Both the position numbers and the translations under genes were made by a program. Positions 10,162 to 20,964 of a DNA stretch of 64,000 nucleotides are shown piece after piece (position 1 is the first letter of the stretch; every line of letters begins with the position of its first letter). Source of the DNA: Caenorhabditis remanei (lineage: Eukaryota; Nematoda; Chromadorea; Rhabditida; Rhabditidae); contig NC_071333.1 in assembly GCF_010183535.1 (NCBI RefSeq), positions 3,906,001 through 3,970,000 of the forward strand. Direction: 5' to 3'. Below the pieces are notes generated by a model. It had not been told where the DNA came from, did not search any database, and saw only the letters and a list, made by a program, of their open reading frames with translations.

Positions 10162-10573
10162 TTATTCAATAGAGATTACCTCCATAGGATATAAATTTTC
10201 GACCTTCACTTCCTCCTCTTCAAGGATGTTTCGTGGGATGATTCTTATGACCGGGCGATTAGCAGCTGTTAGTCTTCGTCCATATCGTATCATAAAATAC
10301 TCTTCAATCGTTATATATTCTCTCATGGGACGATAAAAGAACATGGCCACGCGAGAACTGCAATATACAAAAATAATTTATGAGTAATACGGCACGACAA
10401 ACTTACTTGAACCTCTCAATTATGATATTTCCTGGGACTAAGTCTCTTGTACGGTGTAAAAAATAAATTTTCACCCAGCCTATTTGGTTGAGGCGCGCGT
10501 TGACCACGCGTGTCCCCATGGTTTCCCAATGGGGACACACGCGGTCCAAATATTGAAGTAAGGTCTCAGCCAT
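10162..10573 (-). CDS. 120-residue PAZ-like protein (Argonaute-type PAZ C-terminal half)
   Basis: Exon 1 (10573-10407) starts MAETLLQYLDRVCPHW. The donor gtaagt follows TTCAA. Exon 2 (10357-10162) continues in phase to TGA. Residues 70-119 match the end of PAZ domains: ITIEEYFMIRYGRRL, then RPVIRI, an acidic stretch, and LYPMEVISI, the position of the family's P-E-L/V motif. Residues 33-60 (VKIYFLHRTRD...) may be the start of a reduced PAZ fold. MID and PIWI domains are absent. PAZ domains bind the 3' end of small RNAs in Argonautes and Dicer. A ttctttcag acceptor 12 nt before the ATG could take a trans-spliced leader. Either a free-standing PAZ gene or a truncated Argonaute duplicate. Exon 1 contains a strong internal hairpin (10,498-10,542). 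Confidence 0.55.
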
Positions 10574-10714
10574 CACAAGGAAACACTGAAAGAAAAGTAT
10601 GTGAAAAAAAAATTGCCGAACAAAATCTAAAAATGAACAACTTACCCTAGCAGGCACATATAACGGCCCACCCACTTTTGACCAAAAAATCCGACACTGA
10701 AAAATGTCGAATGT

Positions 10715-11035
10715 AAAGCACTATAACAAAGTGGTCCCTCCCACTCCTACAGGTGCTCATTAGATGTCGCGCTTTTCAAGGGTCAAAAGGATAGACTAAT
10801 TATACACTCCGACACAATAGGTGCACTATAACAAAGTGGTCCCTCCCACTCCTACAGGTGTTCATTAGGTGTCGCGCTTTTCAAGGGTCAAAAGGATAGA
10901 CTAATTATACACTCCGACACAATAGCTGCACTATAACAAAGTGGTCCCTCCCACTCCTACAGGTGTTCATCAGGTGTCGCGCTTTTCAAGGGTCAAAAGA
11001 ATAGACTAATTATACACTACGACACAATAGGCGTC
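10715..11035. repeat. Three 105-bp tandem repeats
   Basis: Units beginning GCACTATAACAAAGTGGTCC start at 10,718, 10,823 and 10,928, an exact 105-bp period with only a few substitutions. Each carries TGTCGCGCTTTTCAAGGGTC. The array lies directly upstream (5') of the PAZ-like gene, so it is in its presumptive promoter region. No ORF. Confidence 0.95.
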
Positions 11036-11082
11036 ACACCTCGAGAAAGAAAACCTCGTCCAATATTCAGACAGGGCGGAGT

Positions 11083-11190
11083 TTACAAAAATAGATAATT
11101 TTTAAGGCGTCCTTAACCACAGAGGTGGCGGGGTTTAGGAGTTTAGAGGTCTGGATGGGATAGGCTAGAATAGCCTAAATATAATATAAA
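11083..11190. repeat. One-armed relative of the 9.3-kb hairpin
   Basis: It shares TTTTTAAGGCGTCCTTAACC and the GGCGGGGTTTAGG...GGCTAGAATAGCC core with 9,310-9,380, but the second arm is missing. Confidence 0.7.
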
Positions 11191-11293
11191 ATTAAAGACT
11201 ATTTTCTCGTTGACTAATTGTTTCCCGCCCGTTTTAACATACAAACAAGCTCCTTTTTCTTATCTTACTCTTACTAGACGTTCATCTTTTAAC

Positions 11294-11566
11294 ATTGATA
11301 TCTCCCACCAGCTATATGATATCTAAAAACTGTCAACTACAAAAGCATAGAAAAAAAATTCTGAAGCTTTCACTAGTTAACAATATTTTTCTAGCTCTGT
11401 CGGTTCTGAAAATACAGACGGAGCAAAGCCTGCGATCTTTCTCCCCATCTCCTTGCCGCATATCTTCAGATACCAGAAGATGGTTGACTTTCCTATCTTC
11501 TTACGCTTATATCTATCGACTCTTTGAGACTATTAAAAAATTGGAAACTACAAAAATGTAGCTCTT
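11294..11566. mobile_element. Diverged MITE of the GTAGTTGACAA family
   Basis: Inverted ends of the family are recognisable (AACTGTCAACTACAAAAGC near 11,328 and GGAAACTACAAAAATGTAGC near 11,545), but both copies of the motif point the same way. This is probably two overlapping or rearranged copies. The 88-residue ORF inside shows no domain. Confidence 0.4.
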
Positions 11567-11954
11567 ATCATGATCCAGTTGATTATTTGATATAAATTCA
11601 AGTGACGCTTTGGACACCATGCTCCTTTGCGCCTTCTAGAAATTAGGCATCGCCTCTTACTATGATAACGCTTACCTTAGACGTCGATGGTCTTTCCTGG
11701 TCACATTTCTGTCTTTTCGGCATCGCTTCCATTTCCAATGCCTCGTCTCTTGTTCTTCTCTATTTCGGTTCCTCCTTTCTCTCTTTTTTCAAAGATTTGA
11801 CCTTCTTGTAGTCCATTTTCATTTTCCGTTTGTTATCCGTTGTTCATTGAAAATGCTCGTTCCAAAACGGATTTTTTAGCATTTTCGATGTTCTGGAATT
11901 ATTCAGTTCAGAATTATTAAGAAATGTATAGTTGAATACCCCCGAATTGTTAAC

Positions 11955-12620
11955 TTCCCTTCTAAACTTGGACTAGCTATCAAAACATTTTTAACTACCA
12001 AAATATGTGTTAATATAGATTTCAGAATTAGCGGATTTCTTAGTACCGTAAGCGGCTAGACAGTCGGCTTACCCAACGCCGGGTGGATGGGTTATGGTAG
12101 ATTATATATGTATACAAAAATACGGGAAGGGATTTACACAATTCTCAATCAAAAATCTCACCTTTAAAACGAAAAAATAATGTAACAATAAGTTAGTCAC
12201 AGTGAGAATTCAGTAAAAATCAGGATACATTTTTTCGAAGGCCATCCAGTAGGCCCTCTATGGACAAGAATACTAAATCTAGATGACGGAAACCGTCTAC
12301 GAGCAGTGGGCGTGGTCTTCTTTGTGAGTATTTGAACGCAGAAGACACTCTTTCATTGTGTCTGCCCCATCTGTCACTCATTTATACAACATAAGTGTAA
12401 TATTAAGGAACCATTATGTGATTAGATGCGTATCTGGGGTTTTTCAACCATCTTTCTTTGTTTACATATGACACTTATCCACTTAATTAATATATCAATA
12501 AGATGTAATTGTTGCCAGATGGGAGAACGTGCAATTAACACCTACGCATAGGAGAGGAGAGAGGCGGAAGAATGCGGAGAAGAATGCTACTCAGAACTAT
12601 TACCGGTTGAATAACGAACA
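11955..12620 (+). repeat. ~0.65-kb direct duplicate of 14.38-14.98 kb
   Basis: Long identical blocks are shared, e.g. GGCTAGACAGTCGGCTTACC (12,055 and 14,478), CGAAGGCCATCCAGTAGGC (12,236 and 14,625) and GACGGAAACCGTCTACGAGC (12,285 and 14,673). A third, inverted relative lies at 7,990-8,960. No coding exon is convincing. The unit flanks the minus-strand gene at 13.4-14.3 kb on both sides. Confidence 0.85.
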
Positions 12621-12863
12621 CTGGCGACTGGTTTTAACGATGTATTTGTTGTTCTGGTTCACTGATTTGTTCATGTATTTTCAACCCGTGTGCAAATTTC
12701 ACAAAGAGATCACCGGATGTCGTTTGGCGCATACCCCGCCGAGGGAATGATATTCTGAAAAAACTATTTGGGCTAATGTAATTGTTAACAGAAATACCCA
12801 AAGTTAAGAAGAATCATTCAAACTAACAATGTCATGTTCAAAAGAAGAACGGGCGTAATATAC

Positions 12864-13080
12864 AGTACCGACTATGACCGGTTTCAGTTAAAATTGTCCA
12901 ATTTTGAAAGTGTGTGATAATAATACTGATTGTACCATCAAGTATAATAGATTTCAATGAATCATTAAGAGTAGAACTTCATTTTTTAGTTGACAGTACT
13001 GATACTTCCTGGAGAAATCTGATAACTTTAAGGCGACAGCTCAAAAATCGAACTATGGCACCGGTGCGGGTCGAAGTCTG
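12864..13080. mobile_element. Half copy of the CAGTAC mariner-type MITE
   Basis: The left end TACAGTACCGACTATGACCG is intact and TA-flanked, and the sequence matches the 7.6-kb copy inverted for ~200 bp. The right terminus is lost. Confidence 0.55.
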
Positions 13081-13365
13081 GTTGTACGATTGGCAGTAAA
13101 AATTGATTGAACAAACGAGATATCAATCTAATGCTTCTGCTTGTTCATGCCTGTGTACATATTTATAAAGAAATATACAAATAAAAATGGACAATTGAAA
13201 GAAGGAATGCTGATTTATTCGATTTCAAAAGTTGAGGATAGGCAAACATAACAGGATGAAAAAATATACGAATGAGGTGGATAGAACACAAAAAAAATTT
13301 CGTTTCCAATGAATAACTCGCAAGTGATGCATTGGTTCAAAATGTTGATGTTCGCATACTTTGAG

Positions 13366-14287
13366 TCAACATCGGCTCTGGAGCATCTAAAAGAGAAAAG
13401 TAAATATAACTAAAAACTTATTTTTTTGGAGTTGGTGTGTTTTTGTGTCAAAATTTTGCAAAATACCTTTTCAAAGTAAAAATTATGCTGAACTGGTTTC
13501 TGTGACCTATATCTTTGGAAAGCTGAGAAAAAGCTGATTTCAAATATAAATTCCGTTTTTGCCCTCCAGGCCTGGTATTCGATAAGAACAAAATCAAAGT
13601 TAGAAAATGAAAAGTTATTGCCTTTCTGAAACGCAAAAAAACTTTGAATTTTTTGCAATTTTCGCGTGTTAAAAAGGCAATAATTTGTCATTTTTCCAAC
13701 TTTGACCTTGTTTTTCTCAAATACCAGGCCTCAAGAGCAAAAACCGATAATAAACTTGTGATCAGTTTTTTCTCAGCTTTCCAATGATATAAGTCACGAT
13801 CCCTATTTCCAGACCAAATCTATGACCTCCCCTAGTGAGTATAGCGTTTTGAAATAATTTCAAAAAGAAATAGAAACGGTTACCCAAAAAGTATGTACCC
13901 AAAAATATCAATACGCATTCAGTATTGGCCTGAAAACATACCTTGCTTTTGGCTCCTTTCTCGATCGATTTCTTCGCAGTAGTAGTGAGACCTTCACCTT
14001 CACAATTCTGTGCGATGTATTCGTAGGAGGCGGTAGCAGGCCATTTTGAGACATCGTTCTCTGAACTTCCCGGCACCACGAAAGTTATCTCGACTAGTGG
14101 AGGTGGTAACTGCGAGTTCTTGACTAGTGGTGCTGGCTGCAAGTATTAATTGTGAAATGCTCTCTGACCTTGATATTAAATTATCACTTACATTATTATC
14201 ACTTCGACTCTCGCCATCTGCGAAGTCTTCCATGTACATCACGAGTTTCAAAATGCTTATAGCATCTGGTACATCTGTAGTTGACAT
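13366..14287 (-). CDS. 103-residue three-exon protein, unknown function
   Basis: Exon 1 (14287-14192) begins MSTTDVPDAISILKLVMYME and ends at gtaagtg. Exon 2 (14136-13942), after attaatacttgcag, reads PAPLVKNSQLPPPLVEITFV to KKSIEKGAKSK. Exon 3 (13386-13366), after ctcttttag, adds MLQSRC and a stop. All junctions are phase 0 and AATAAA lies at 13,212. The protein is a short acidic helix followed by a proline stretch and a lysine-rich tail. No known domain. An alternative frame in the last exon would read a longer tail but breaks phase. It is bracketed by two direct copies of a 0.65-kb repeat, which suggests duplication by unequal exchange. Confidence 0.6.
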
Positions 14288-14376
14288 GTTGAGGCACTAC
14301 TAGATAGTCTGAAAATAGAAAAGATATGAGTAGTCTCATACGTAAGGTAGAAAACGTGCTCAGGTGCGATGACTTA

Positions 14377-14985
14377 TCCCATTTGCTTCTAAACCTGGGC
14401 AAGCTATCAAAAAATTGTCAACTACCAAAATATGCATCTAGATTTAAGATTTAGCGAATTTTTTAGTTTCGAAAACGGCTAGACAGTCGGCTTACCCAAA
14501 TGATGGGTTACGGGAAGGGAGTTAAACACTTTTCAATCAGAAAGTCTTACCTTTAAAACGAAAGAATAATTTAACAATAAGTTAATTACAATGAGAATTC
14601 AGTAAAAATCAGGATACATTTTTTCGAAGGCCATCCAGTAGGCTCTCTATGGACAAGAATACTACATCTAGATGACGGAAACCGTCTACGAGCAGTGGGC
14701 GTGGTCTTCTTTGTGAGTATATGAACGCAGAAGACTGTCTTCCAACGTGACTGCTCATTTATACAACACAAGTGTAATATTAAGCAACCATTATGTGATT
14801 AGATGCGTATCTGGGGTTTTTCAACCATCTTTCTTTGTTTACATATAGCACTTATCCACTTAATTAATATATCAATGAAATGTTATTTTTGCCAGATGGG
14901 AGAACGTGCAATTAACACCTATGCAGAGGAGAGGAGGGAGGCTAAAGAATGTGGAAATGAATGTGGTGTTCAGAACTATAACCGG
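14377..14985 (+). repeat. Second copy of the 0.65-kb direct duplicate
   Basis: Collinear with 11,955-12,620. The TATATATGTATAC segment of the first copy is lacking. The 3' end continues to the GAGAACGTGCAATTAACACC block shared with 12,523 and, inverted, 8,266. Confidence 0.85.
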
Positions 14986-14999
14986 GTGAGTAACGGACA

Positions 15000-15890
15000 T
15001 TTGCGACAACGTTGCATTTGTTATCCTTGTTAGCTGACTTTTACATGTGCATTTCGACAGAGGAAACCGGTTTCTCTTTATATGCCTTACAGAAAGCGTA
15101 AACTCAGAAAGTTGGTTAAATGCATTGAAACTACACAAAACCGAAAATGGTGAATTTCTAAAGTGATTATTTTCAAAAAAGTAAGAGCCATTCCTGCTCA
15201 ACACTTGATGCAAAAAGCGATGAAAACAAAGTAAACATTTTATGACGAGTCGCAGTTTACTAAATTAAGTTCCAATTTTTTTTTAAACCCAAACTTATTT
15301 ATGAACAAATGACGGGTGCTTCTAATTATCAGAAACATTCAACTAATCATTTTTGCCCTAAAAAATCCGAATAATTGGTAAAAAACAAAGCTTAAAAACT
15401 AGTTTTGAAATATTTTAAGAATTCATTTAAACTAATCAAAATTTGCCAAGCACAATCAAACACTCTTACCTCAAAAAGTTTAGAGTTACAGTTAAAAATC
15501 AGAAGAAGAATTAGAATTCAATAACAATCAAAACGCAATTCGCCGGCCGTCATTCAGTAGTCAGCCTGGATTGTTTATAACAGATACTATCAAGATATGT
15601 TATTGAGAACTTTGGGCGGAGCCGAACAACCTTCTTGGGCGCTGACGCAATCAGTCCACGTTCCTTCTCCTATTTGCTATTCATCTGATTATGCAACATT
15701 CAACGCAACATGACATTTGTCCTTGAAAGTCTTTAGCATATCTTCGAATGTTGTCCATGGCTGTGTAAAAAAATTAGAGTATTTTTACTATTAACAAACG
15801 TTGTATAGAGAAACACAATAAATAGACGGTAGAAATACATTTAACAGAAAATAAATTAATTGGAGATTCACTTCACCTTGCAGTCCATGG
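15000..15890. other. No gene seen
   Basis: AT-rich spacer without a splice-consistent frame. A GC-richer patch at 15,540-15,680 (CGCCGGCCG, GGGCGGAGCC) could be a promoter for a minus-strand transcript, but no start exon could be joined to it. Confidence 0.4.
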
Positions 15891-15900
15891 ATTCTCCAAT

Positions 15901-16701
15901 TCAAATTTTTCCAATGTCCCAAGCATCCCAGTCGTCGGTACTCTTTCGATCCGCGTTCGTCTCTTCGCAATCTTCATCGCATCTTCTAGGCGTATTCCAG
16001 GCGCAAAAAGTCTCAGAAAAACGGAATTCATCATATGGAAAAGTAAATTTCAAAAACTCACCTTGGCACGTGTCTCCAACGCTGACTTGAAGCAGTATTG
16101 CGTGGGATTGTCCGAACTAATTTTTCGAACTTTCGGAAAATTCGAAATACTTGCGGAAATTCCTTCGTGGCGCTTCCTTGTCTTTATCGAGCAAGGATTT
16201 TGGCTCTCTTCAGCTTCAGTGATATTGTTTGCTTCATTTGTAGCAAATACATCGTCTTCAATGGTATCGAATTCCGGATGAAGAATTCTGGTCCACTCTG
16301 AAACACGTTAATGATAAGGCGTTCAAAATTATTCAAACATCAAAATAATTTCTACAGTTATTATGCTAAAATACGAAAAATCACCTAAAATCGATGAATC
16401 GAAACAAGACGCCGGCGACAGCTAATTGAAAGTTGGAAACAATGAAAAAACGGTGAAAACTTATTTTTCAATTTAAATTAATGCAAAATTTGACGAAAAA
16501 CAAACAAAAACTTCGAAAAATTCAAAAGGTAAGCTGAAAATCGATAAATCTAGCACAGGCCATGGAAATAGCTAATTAAGAGTGGAAAAGGATAATTTGC
16601 TCACCAGAAATTGCAACTTCTTAGGATCCTTAACTTTTCAACAAAAAATACTTGATGCTGTCGTTGTTGTTGTGTCGCCCAGACGGCTTCGGCATTGAAA
16701 A
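15901..16701 (-). CDS. Four-exon gene (5' end missing), unknown function
   Basis: Phase-consistent exons are 16701-16652 (FNAEAVWATQQQRQHQ), 16421-16385 (LSPASCFDSSIL), 16297-16062 (WTRILHPEFDTIEDDVFATN to SALETRAK) and 16011-15901 (TFCAWNTPRRCDEDCEETNA to DAWDIGKI, stop). Donors are gtattt, gtgatt and gtgagt, and acceptors end in ag. At least 143 residues, with a basic middle (KTRKRHEG) and an acidic Cys-containing tail. An exon-like near copy of the second exon sits at ~16,535-16,575 without a donor, apparently a decayed internal duplication. A start ATG lies in another frame at 16,695, so the true first exon is not fixed. Confidence 0.5.
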
Positions 16702-17192
16702 CTGTAAAATTTTAGTTTTTGAGAAATACTAACAAATAGGGAAGAAACTTGACGTGTTACAGCGAAAATAGGAAAAAACAGCCAATTTTGACAAGAAATA
16801 TGGAAGATAACCTCAAAAACCACACAAAAAATCAGAAGAAAGTAGTGAAAATTCCGAATGTTCCTGGAAAATGTATTTTTTCGCTCAAAACGGGAGTTAT
16901 TGGGTTATTCAGCGGAGCGCACTTGCATCACACACTATGAGATGACAGGTCTAAAACCTTGATCAAGAGGAATTTTGAAGCATTTTTACGAATTATATCA
17001 ACTGAAAGTCAATTATGAATAAAAATAAGTAGGTTTTTGGAAAATGTTTTCACCCACAATTATCGATTCGTAGCGAAAAGTGTCAAATTAAAAATATACA
17101 TTTTAAAGAAAATGTTTGCTTTTTTTAAGTTCAGCCTAGTCTATTTTTCGATAAGTCTGATAACAGTAACTGCGCAGAAAATCACAAACAAG

Positions 17193-17457
17193 CATACTTG
17201 TCAAGGGCCGGTCAGGCCCGTCCTTTTGGAGGGATTTTTTTTTTCAATTTTTTTTCAAATTTTTTTCCGAATTTGATTAAAGGTGTACTAAGATGAACTC
17301 AGAGTTTTCTCATAGAGTAATATGTTTGTCTTTTTGCCAATTTTCCGCTTGAAAAATTGAAAATTGAAAAAAAAATTGAAACTTTTTCTCAAAAATCCCA
17401 TATCCCTGACAAGACGGGCCTGGCGGGGGCCGGGCCGCCCGTCATTTGACAAATATG
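17193..17457. mobile_element. hAT-type MITE, 8-bp target duplication
   Basis: The ends CATACTTGTCAAGGGCC and the inverse of TCATTTGACAAATATG are inverted. The element is flanked by CAAACAAG on both sides (17,185-17,192 and 17,458-17,465), an exact 8-bp target duplication. The subterminal GC-rich GGGCCGG/CCGGCCC tracts match the element at 52,043. Eight-bp duplications are typical of the hAT superfamily. No ORF. Confidence 0.85.
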
Positions 17458-17769
17458 CAAACAAGATTGTTCTGTGCATAGATGCAAATTACTCTAAGCT
17501 ATAGCTTGTGGGTACTGGCTAGAAGAATCTGTCCTAAAACATGAAATTCAAAGAATGGGAAACAAACTTCGCGATGAAAACTACAAAAATCAGGGTTACT
17601 GTAGTTTTCGGGGTGAGTTTCAAATCACTTCAAACAAACTATAGCTCGTGGTTACTTTTTGGAGCCGGAGAACAATCTGACCTCAAATATGAAAATCTGT
17701 ACATGTAAAATGCTTGAAAAAAGACACTTACGTCATTAGAACTGAAATAACGTTACTGCTCATGACAAC

Positions 17770-18088
17770 CTAAACCGGATTTCGTAACAATTTTAGATGC
17801 AAAGTAGACAAAACACTCCATCGAACAAAATACTCTCCTATTCGCGTCTACTCTCCTTTTTTATTTTTCTTCTATTCTACCCCCCTTGTTTCGCAATCGC
17901 CTTCATGTTGTTCACTTTCCGTCTTGTGATGAAAGAGCGCCCCGCTGGTCATACTTCATGCGGAGGAGACAGTGACTCGTTCAATCAACATTTGTTTCCT
18001 TCACTTCACCTTGAGCGGCATGTAGCTGTTCTACCTTCAACTTTTGAAGTTTTCCTTCTGAAAACTCTTGATTTTATTTGAATTCCAA
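17770..18088 (+). promoter_or_regulatory. Shared upstream module and 5' UTR of the 18-kb gene
   Basis: This block aligns with the inverse of 20,390-20,700 and 40,167-40,480. Conserved pieces are GCGCCCCGCTGGTCATACTT, TTGAGCGGCATGTAGCTG, GTTCTACC and, just before the ATG, GATTTTATTTGAATTC. In all three places it directly precedes an ATG followed at once by a GT donor. It is inferred to be a promoter plus first exon copied with a gene family. Confidence 0.65.
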
Positions 18089-18973
18089 ATGGTGAGTAGA
18101 AAAAAATTGAAAAAAAGAAAGAAACTTACATTAGCTATGTTAGTAGCATAGTTCACCAATGGCGTCAAATTAACACCCATACAAAGCATAAAAACTAGTT
18201 TCGAAAATGTATTTTTGTCTCGTATTGAATAGCAGTTACAATTTTGAATGAAATAAGTTTTTTAAAAACAATCACCTTTTCCGTGCTTTATCGAGTGAAT
18301 TCTGTGAAAATTCTGATGGATTTTTTTGGTTTTTGTTTGTTTAGGCTAAAGTATGTTGTCGATGATTCACTTTTTATACCTTATTTCATCTATGCTTTAT
18401 TTCAGTTGAATCCTACATGTTCATCTTCTGTAAAAAGTCCAGGACCATCAGTTTCAACTTCTTTCTCTGCTCACACCTCTCCCATTCCTGATGCTCCAAT
18501 AGCACATATGATGGCTCCATTCGATGACAAACACACCGAGAGCCTCAGTAAGTTTTACAGTGTCTTGCGTAAACTAGGTACTAAAACTTGAATTACAGAA
18601 TTCTACAAAGTTCAAGTAGTCAGCAGAATCCCCCATTCAAAGCAACTTTTCGACATTTATAATGAGAGTCTCCCCGCTGAACAAAAAAGGTGTGTAATTT
18701 ATGAGTTATACCTCACAAGCAATTATTATTTCAGAATATGGCGATGTCGAGAGACAATTGGAAAGAGGAAGAGAGCTGCTGAGTTTGAGATGCCTGAGGA
18801 TCCATCGCCGAGGTACCAAGCTACTCTAGATGCTCATGAACTCTTTGCGAAAGTAAGGTTGTACAGAGTTTCAAGTTTTAACTCTTTATTTTCAGCGAGA
18901 GAAAAATGAGGATAAGAATCGCCAGTCATCGTCTTCCTCTGACGTTGTTCAACATTCTATTGCTCCATTTTAA
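18089..18973 (+). CDS. 143-residue five-exon protein, unknown function
   Basis: Exon 1 contributes only the ATG (18,089-18,091, followed by gtgagt). Further exons are 18,406-18,547, 18,599-18,689, 18,735-18,852 and 18,896-18,973 (TAA). All phases agree. The protein begins MLNPTCSSSVKSPGPSVS and has a Ser/Pro-rich first third. The core reads KFYKVQVVSRIPHSKQLFDI and IWRCRETIGKRKRAAEFEMP, and the tail is acidic then Ser-rich, ending VVQHSIAPF. The basic GKRKRAA patch could be a nuclear signal. No known domain. It shares its upstream block with the genes at 20.1 and 40.0 kb, but the proteins are not evidently alike, so the promoter and ATG exon have been reused or the coding parts have diverged. 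Confidence 0.7.
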
Positions 18974-19364
18974 CAATTTTTCATCCGGTTTTAATTGATT
19001 TTCTCAACTCAATTTATTGTCCGCTTCCCTTCCGTATTTTGTCAAATTTTCATTTTTTTATTCCAATGAACCATAATCATCAAAAGTGAATAGTGTTTTC
19101 GAATTTTCTGGAAAGAAAAAAATGAAAGAACACTGGTGGTGTCTGCGTGTGCGGTCCTTGTCATGAGTCACTTTTATACCAGCTGTTCAATTGAAGCGGT
19201 GTTTATAATACTCCAAACATACTGAACTATCTTGCCTCTCCACGAGATATGGCTAGTCGCAATGATGACGTTGATGGTCTAGTGGTCTGGTGGTCTAAAC
19301 ATGCCTACTCAACGGAGGAACGGGTGTTAGGGAAATAAATAAATTATTTTTTGTGAAGAATTTA

Positions 19365-20140
19365 TTAAAACAAAAAAAAGCCTGGATAAACTATTATACA
19401 TATTGTTCCTCGTGACTTCAACTCGGTAGTAAGCATTTGGTAGAAATTCTGGAGGTGATCATCATGCATTCCTTTGAAATCTGAAAATGGTAATTGTTGT
19501 AAAATGTCAGAAATTCCTGAAACTAATAAAAATGCTTATTGATGTCCAAAAAATTTAACTCACTCTGTGCAACAAAAATTTCATTGTTCTTCCTCTCAGC
19601 TCTCAGTTTCTCTTTCGCTTTCTTCTTTGCGTCCTTTTGTTTTTCGATTTCTTTATCCTTTGCGGCCGTGTCGGCTTCGTGCTGGCTCACGAAGTATTGC
19701 CGCATGTTTTTATCTAAAATCAGTCATTTTTAGAGAATTTCTAAAATTTGAATTCCTTACTGTCCAATTTCAGTTGCTCATTATATCTTGTCAGTGTTCT
19801 ATTGTTCACTCGCAACGCAGCAGACTCTTCTCCAATTGCGGTGTCTAAACTCATGAATCGAAATTGTTGTGTTAGTTCTAATTGAGTATCTTACTGATTT
19901 CTTCCAGTTCAATCAAATTCTTCACTTTGACCAACGCCTCCGGATCGTATCCTTCAAAGACCGGAATCCCTTGACTTCTTCTCAATTCCGCTGCAAAGAA
20001 ACATGTGTAAATATTTACTTTCGCAATTTTGAAATAAAATTTACCCATTTTCTCTTTTTCAACAGCCGTCAGATAACTTGGGTCAATATTCTGACATATT
20101 GTTCCACCGATTCTGGTTCCGTCATAGAATATCTCTCGAG
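19365..20140 (-). CDS. Coiled-coil protein, five phase-consistent exons, ~179 residues seen
   Basis: Exons are 20140-20045 (REIFYDGTRIGGTICQNIDP, YLTAVEKEKM), 19990-19895 (ELRRSQGIPVFEGYDPEAL), 19844-19761 (NTAIGEESAALRVNN), 19713-19564 (MRQYFVSQHEADTAAKDKEI, then a Lys/Glu-rich helix) and 19480-19365 (NFKGMHDDHLQNFYQMLTTE). Splice phases 1/1/1/1 agree throughout. The Lys/Glu-rich fourth exon predicts a single long helix or coiled coil. The AATAAA overlaps the stop codon, so the 3' UTR would be very short. The ATG of the conserved upstream exon (20,389-20,387) does not join in phase. The 35-kb copy shows that an extra exon (RRKSRDYPDCVPTYINEK) would fit there and is missing here, so this copy may not make full protein. 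Confidence 0.55.
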
Positions 20141-20386
20141 CTGTAATTTCGTATCATAGAACATCTCCTACTTTTTTTGTCTAAAAATCAACTTTTTCTG
20201 AAAATTTGGCTACCCCACAAAAACAAATTTAGTTTTTATATTGAGATTTTGTTCACATAATTTGTAAATAATTCCAAAAAAAGATTTTGGCTAATTAGTC
20301 CAAAATGTACTTAAAATATGCGAAATTGTGAGAAGCTTGACATTTAATGCTACTAACTATTATAATATTGCGATTTTTTTTCTCAC

Positions 20387-20720
20387 CATTTAGAATTCAA
20401 ATAAAATCAAATGTTTGGGGTAGAACAGCTACACGCCGCTCAAAGATGGGAGAAAATCATGAAATGATATTTGAAAGAATCGTCGCCTTCCCATTATAAA
20501 GTACGACCAGCGGGGCGCGGTTCTCACCACGGGGCTGGGAACAAAAACACTCACACAAACATCTAAACAGGCCGATAAAGACATAAGGTAAAGGAAGAAG
20601 AGAGTAGAAGGAAATAGAAATGTTTTTTTTCAGATGGGTTGTTTTGTCTACTTGGCATCTCAATGAAATACGATATAGGATTTTAGTTGTCATGAATCGT
20701 AACGTTTTTTTGAATTCTCA
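20387..20720 (-). promoter_or_regulatory. Shared upstream module with ATG-only exon (20-kb copy)
   Basis: Read on the minus strand it contains GCGCCCCGCTGGTCGTACTT, a TATA-like ACTTTATAATG, TTGAGCGGCGTGTAGCTG, GTTCTACC and GATTTTATTTGAATTC, then ATG at 20,389-20,387 followed by gtgaga. It is collinear with the modules of the 18-kb and 40-kb genes. Confidence 0.65.
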
Positions 20721-20964
20721 TGATGGGAGTATCTTTTTTTTAGCAGTTTTCATGCACTGAACAAATTCCGATACCAACTGATAAGACCTTCTATACAACC
20801 TCACCAACCGCTCTTTGTTGGTTTTCTTATCTATGTTCAATAGACAAATAGTGTCTCACTGAACTTAAAAATCATACTAATCACACTAAAAGAAGAAAAA
20901 ACTTTATATTACAGGGTGCATATAAGAGGCACTATCTGTAATAGTGAGAATGTTTGTGTTAGGC

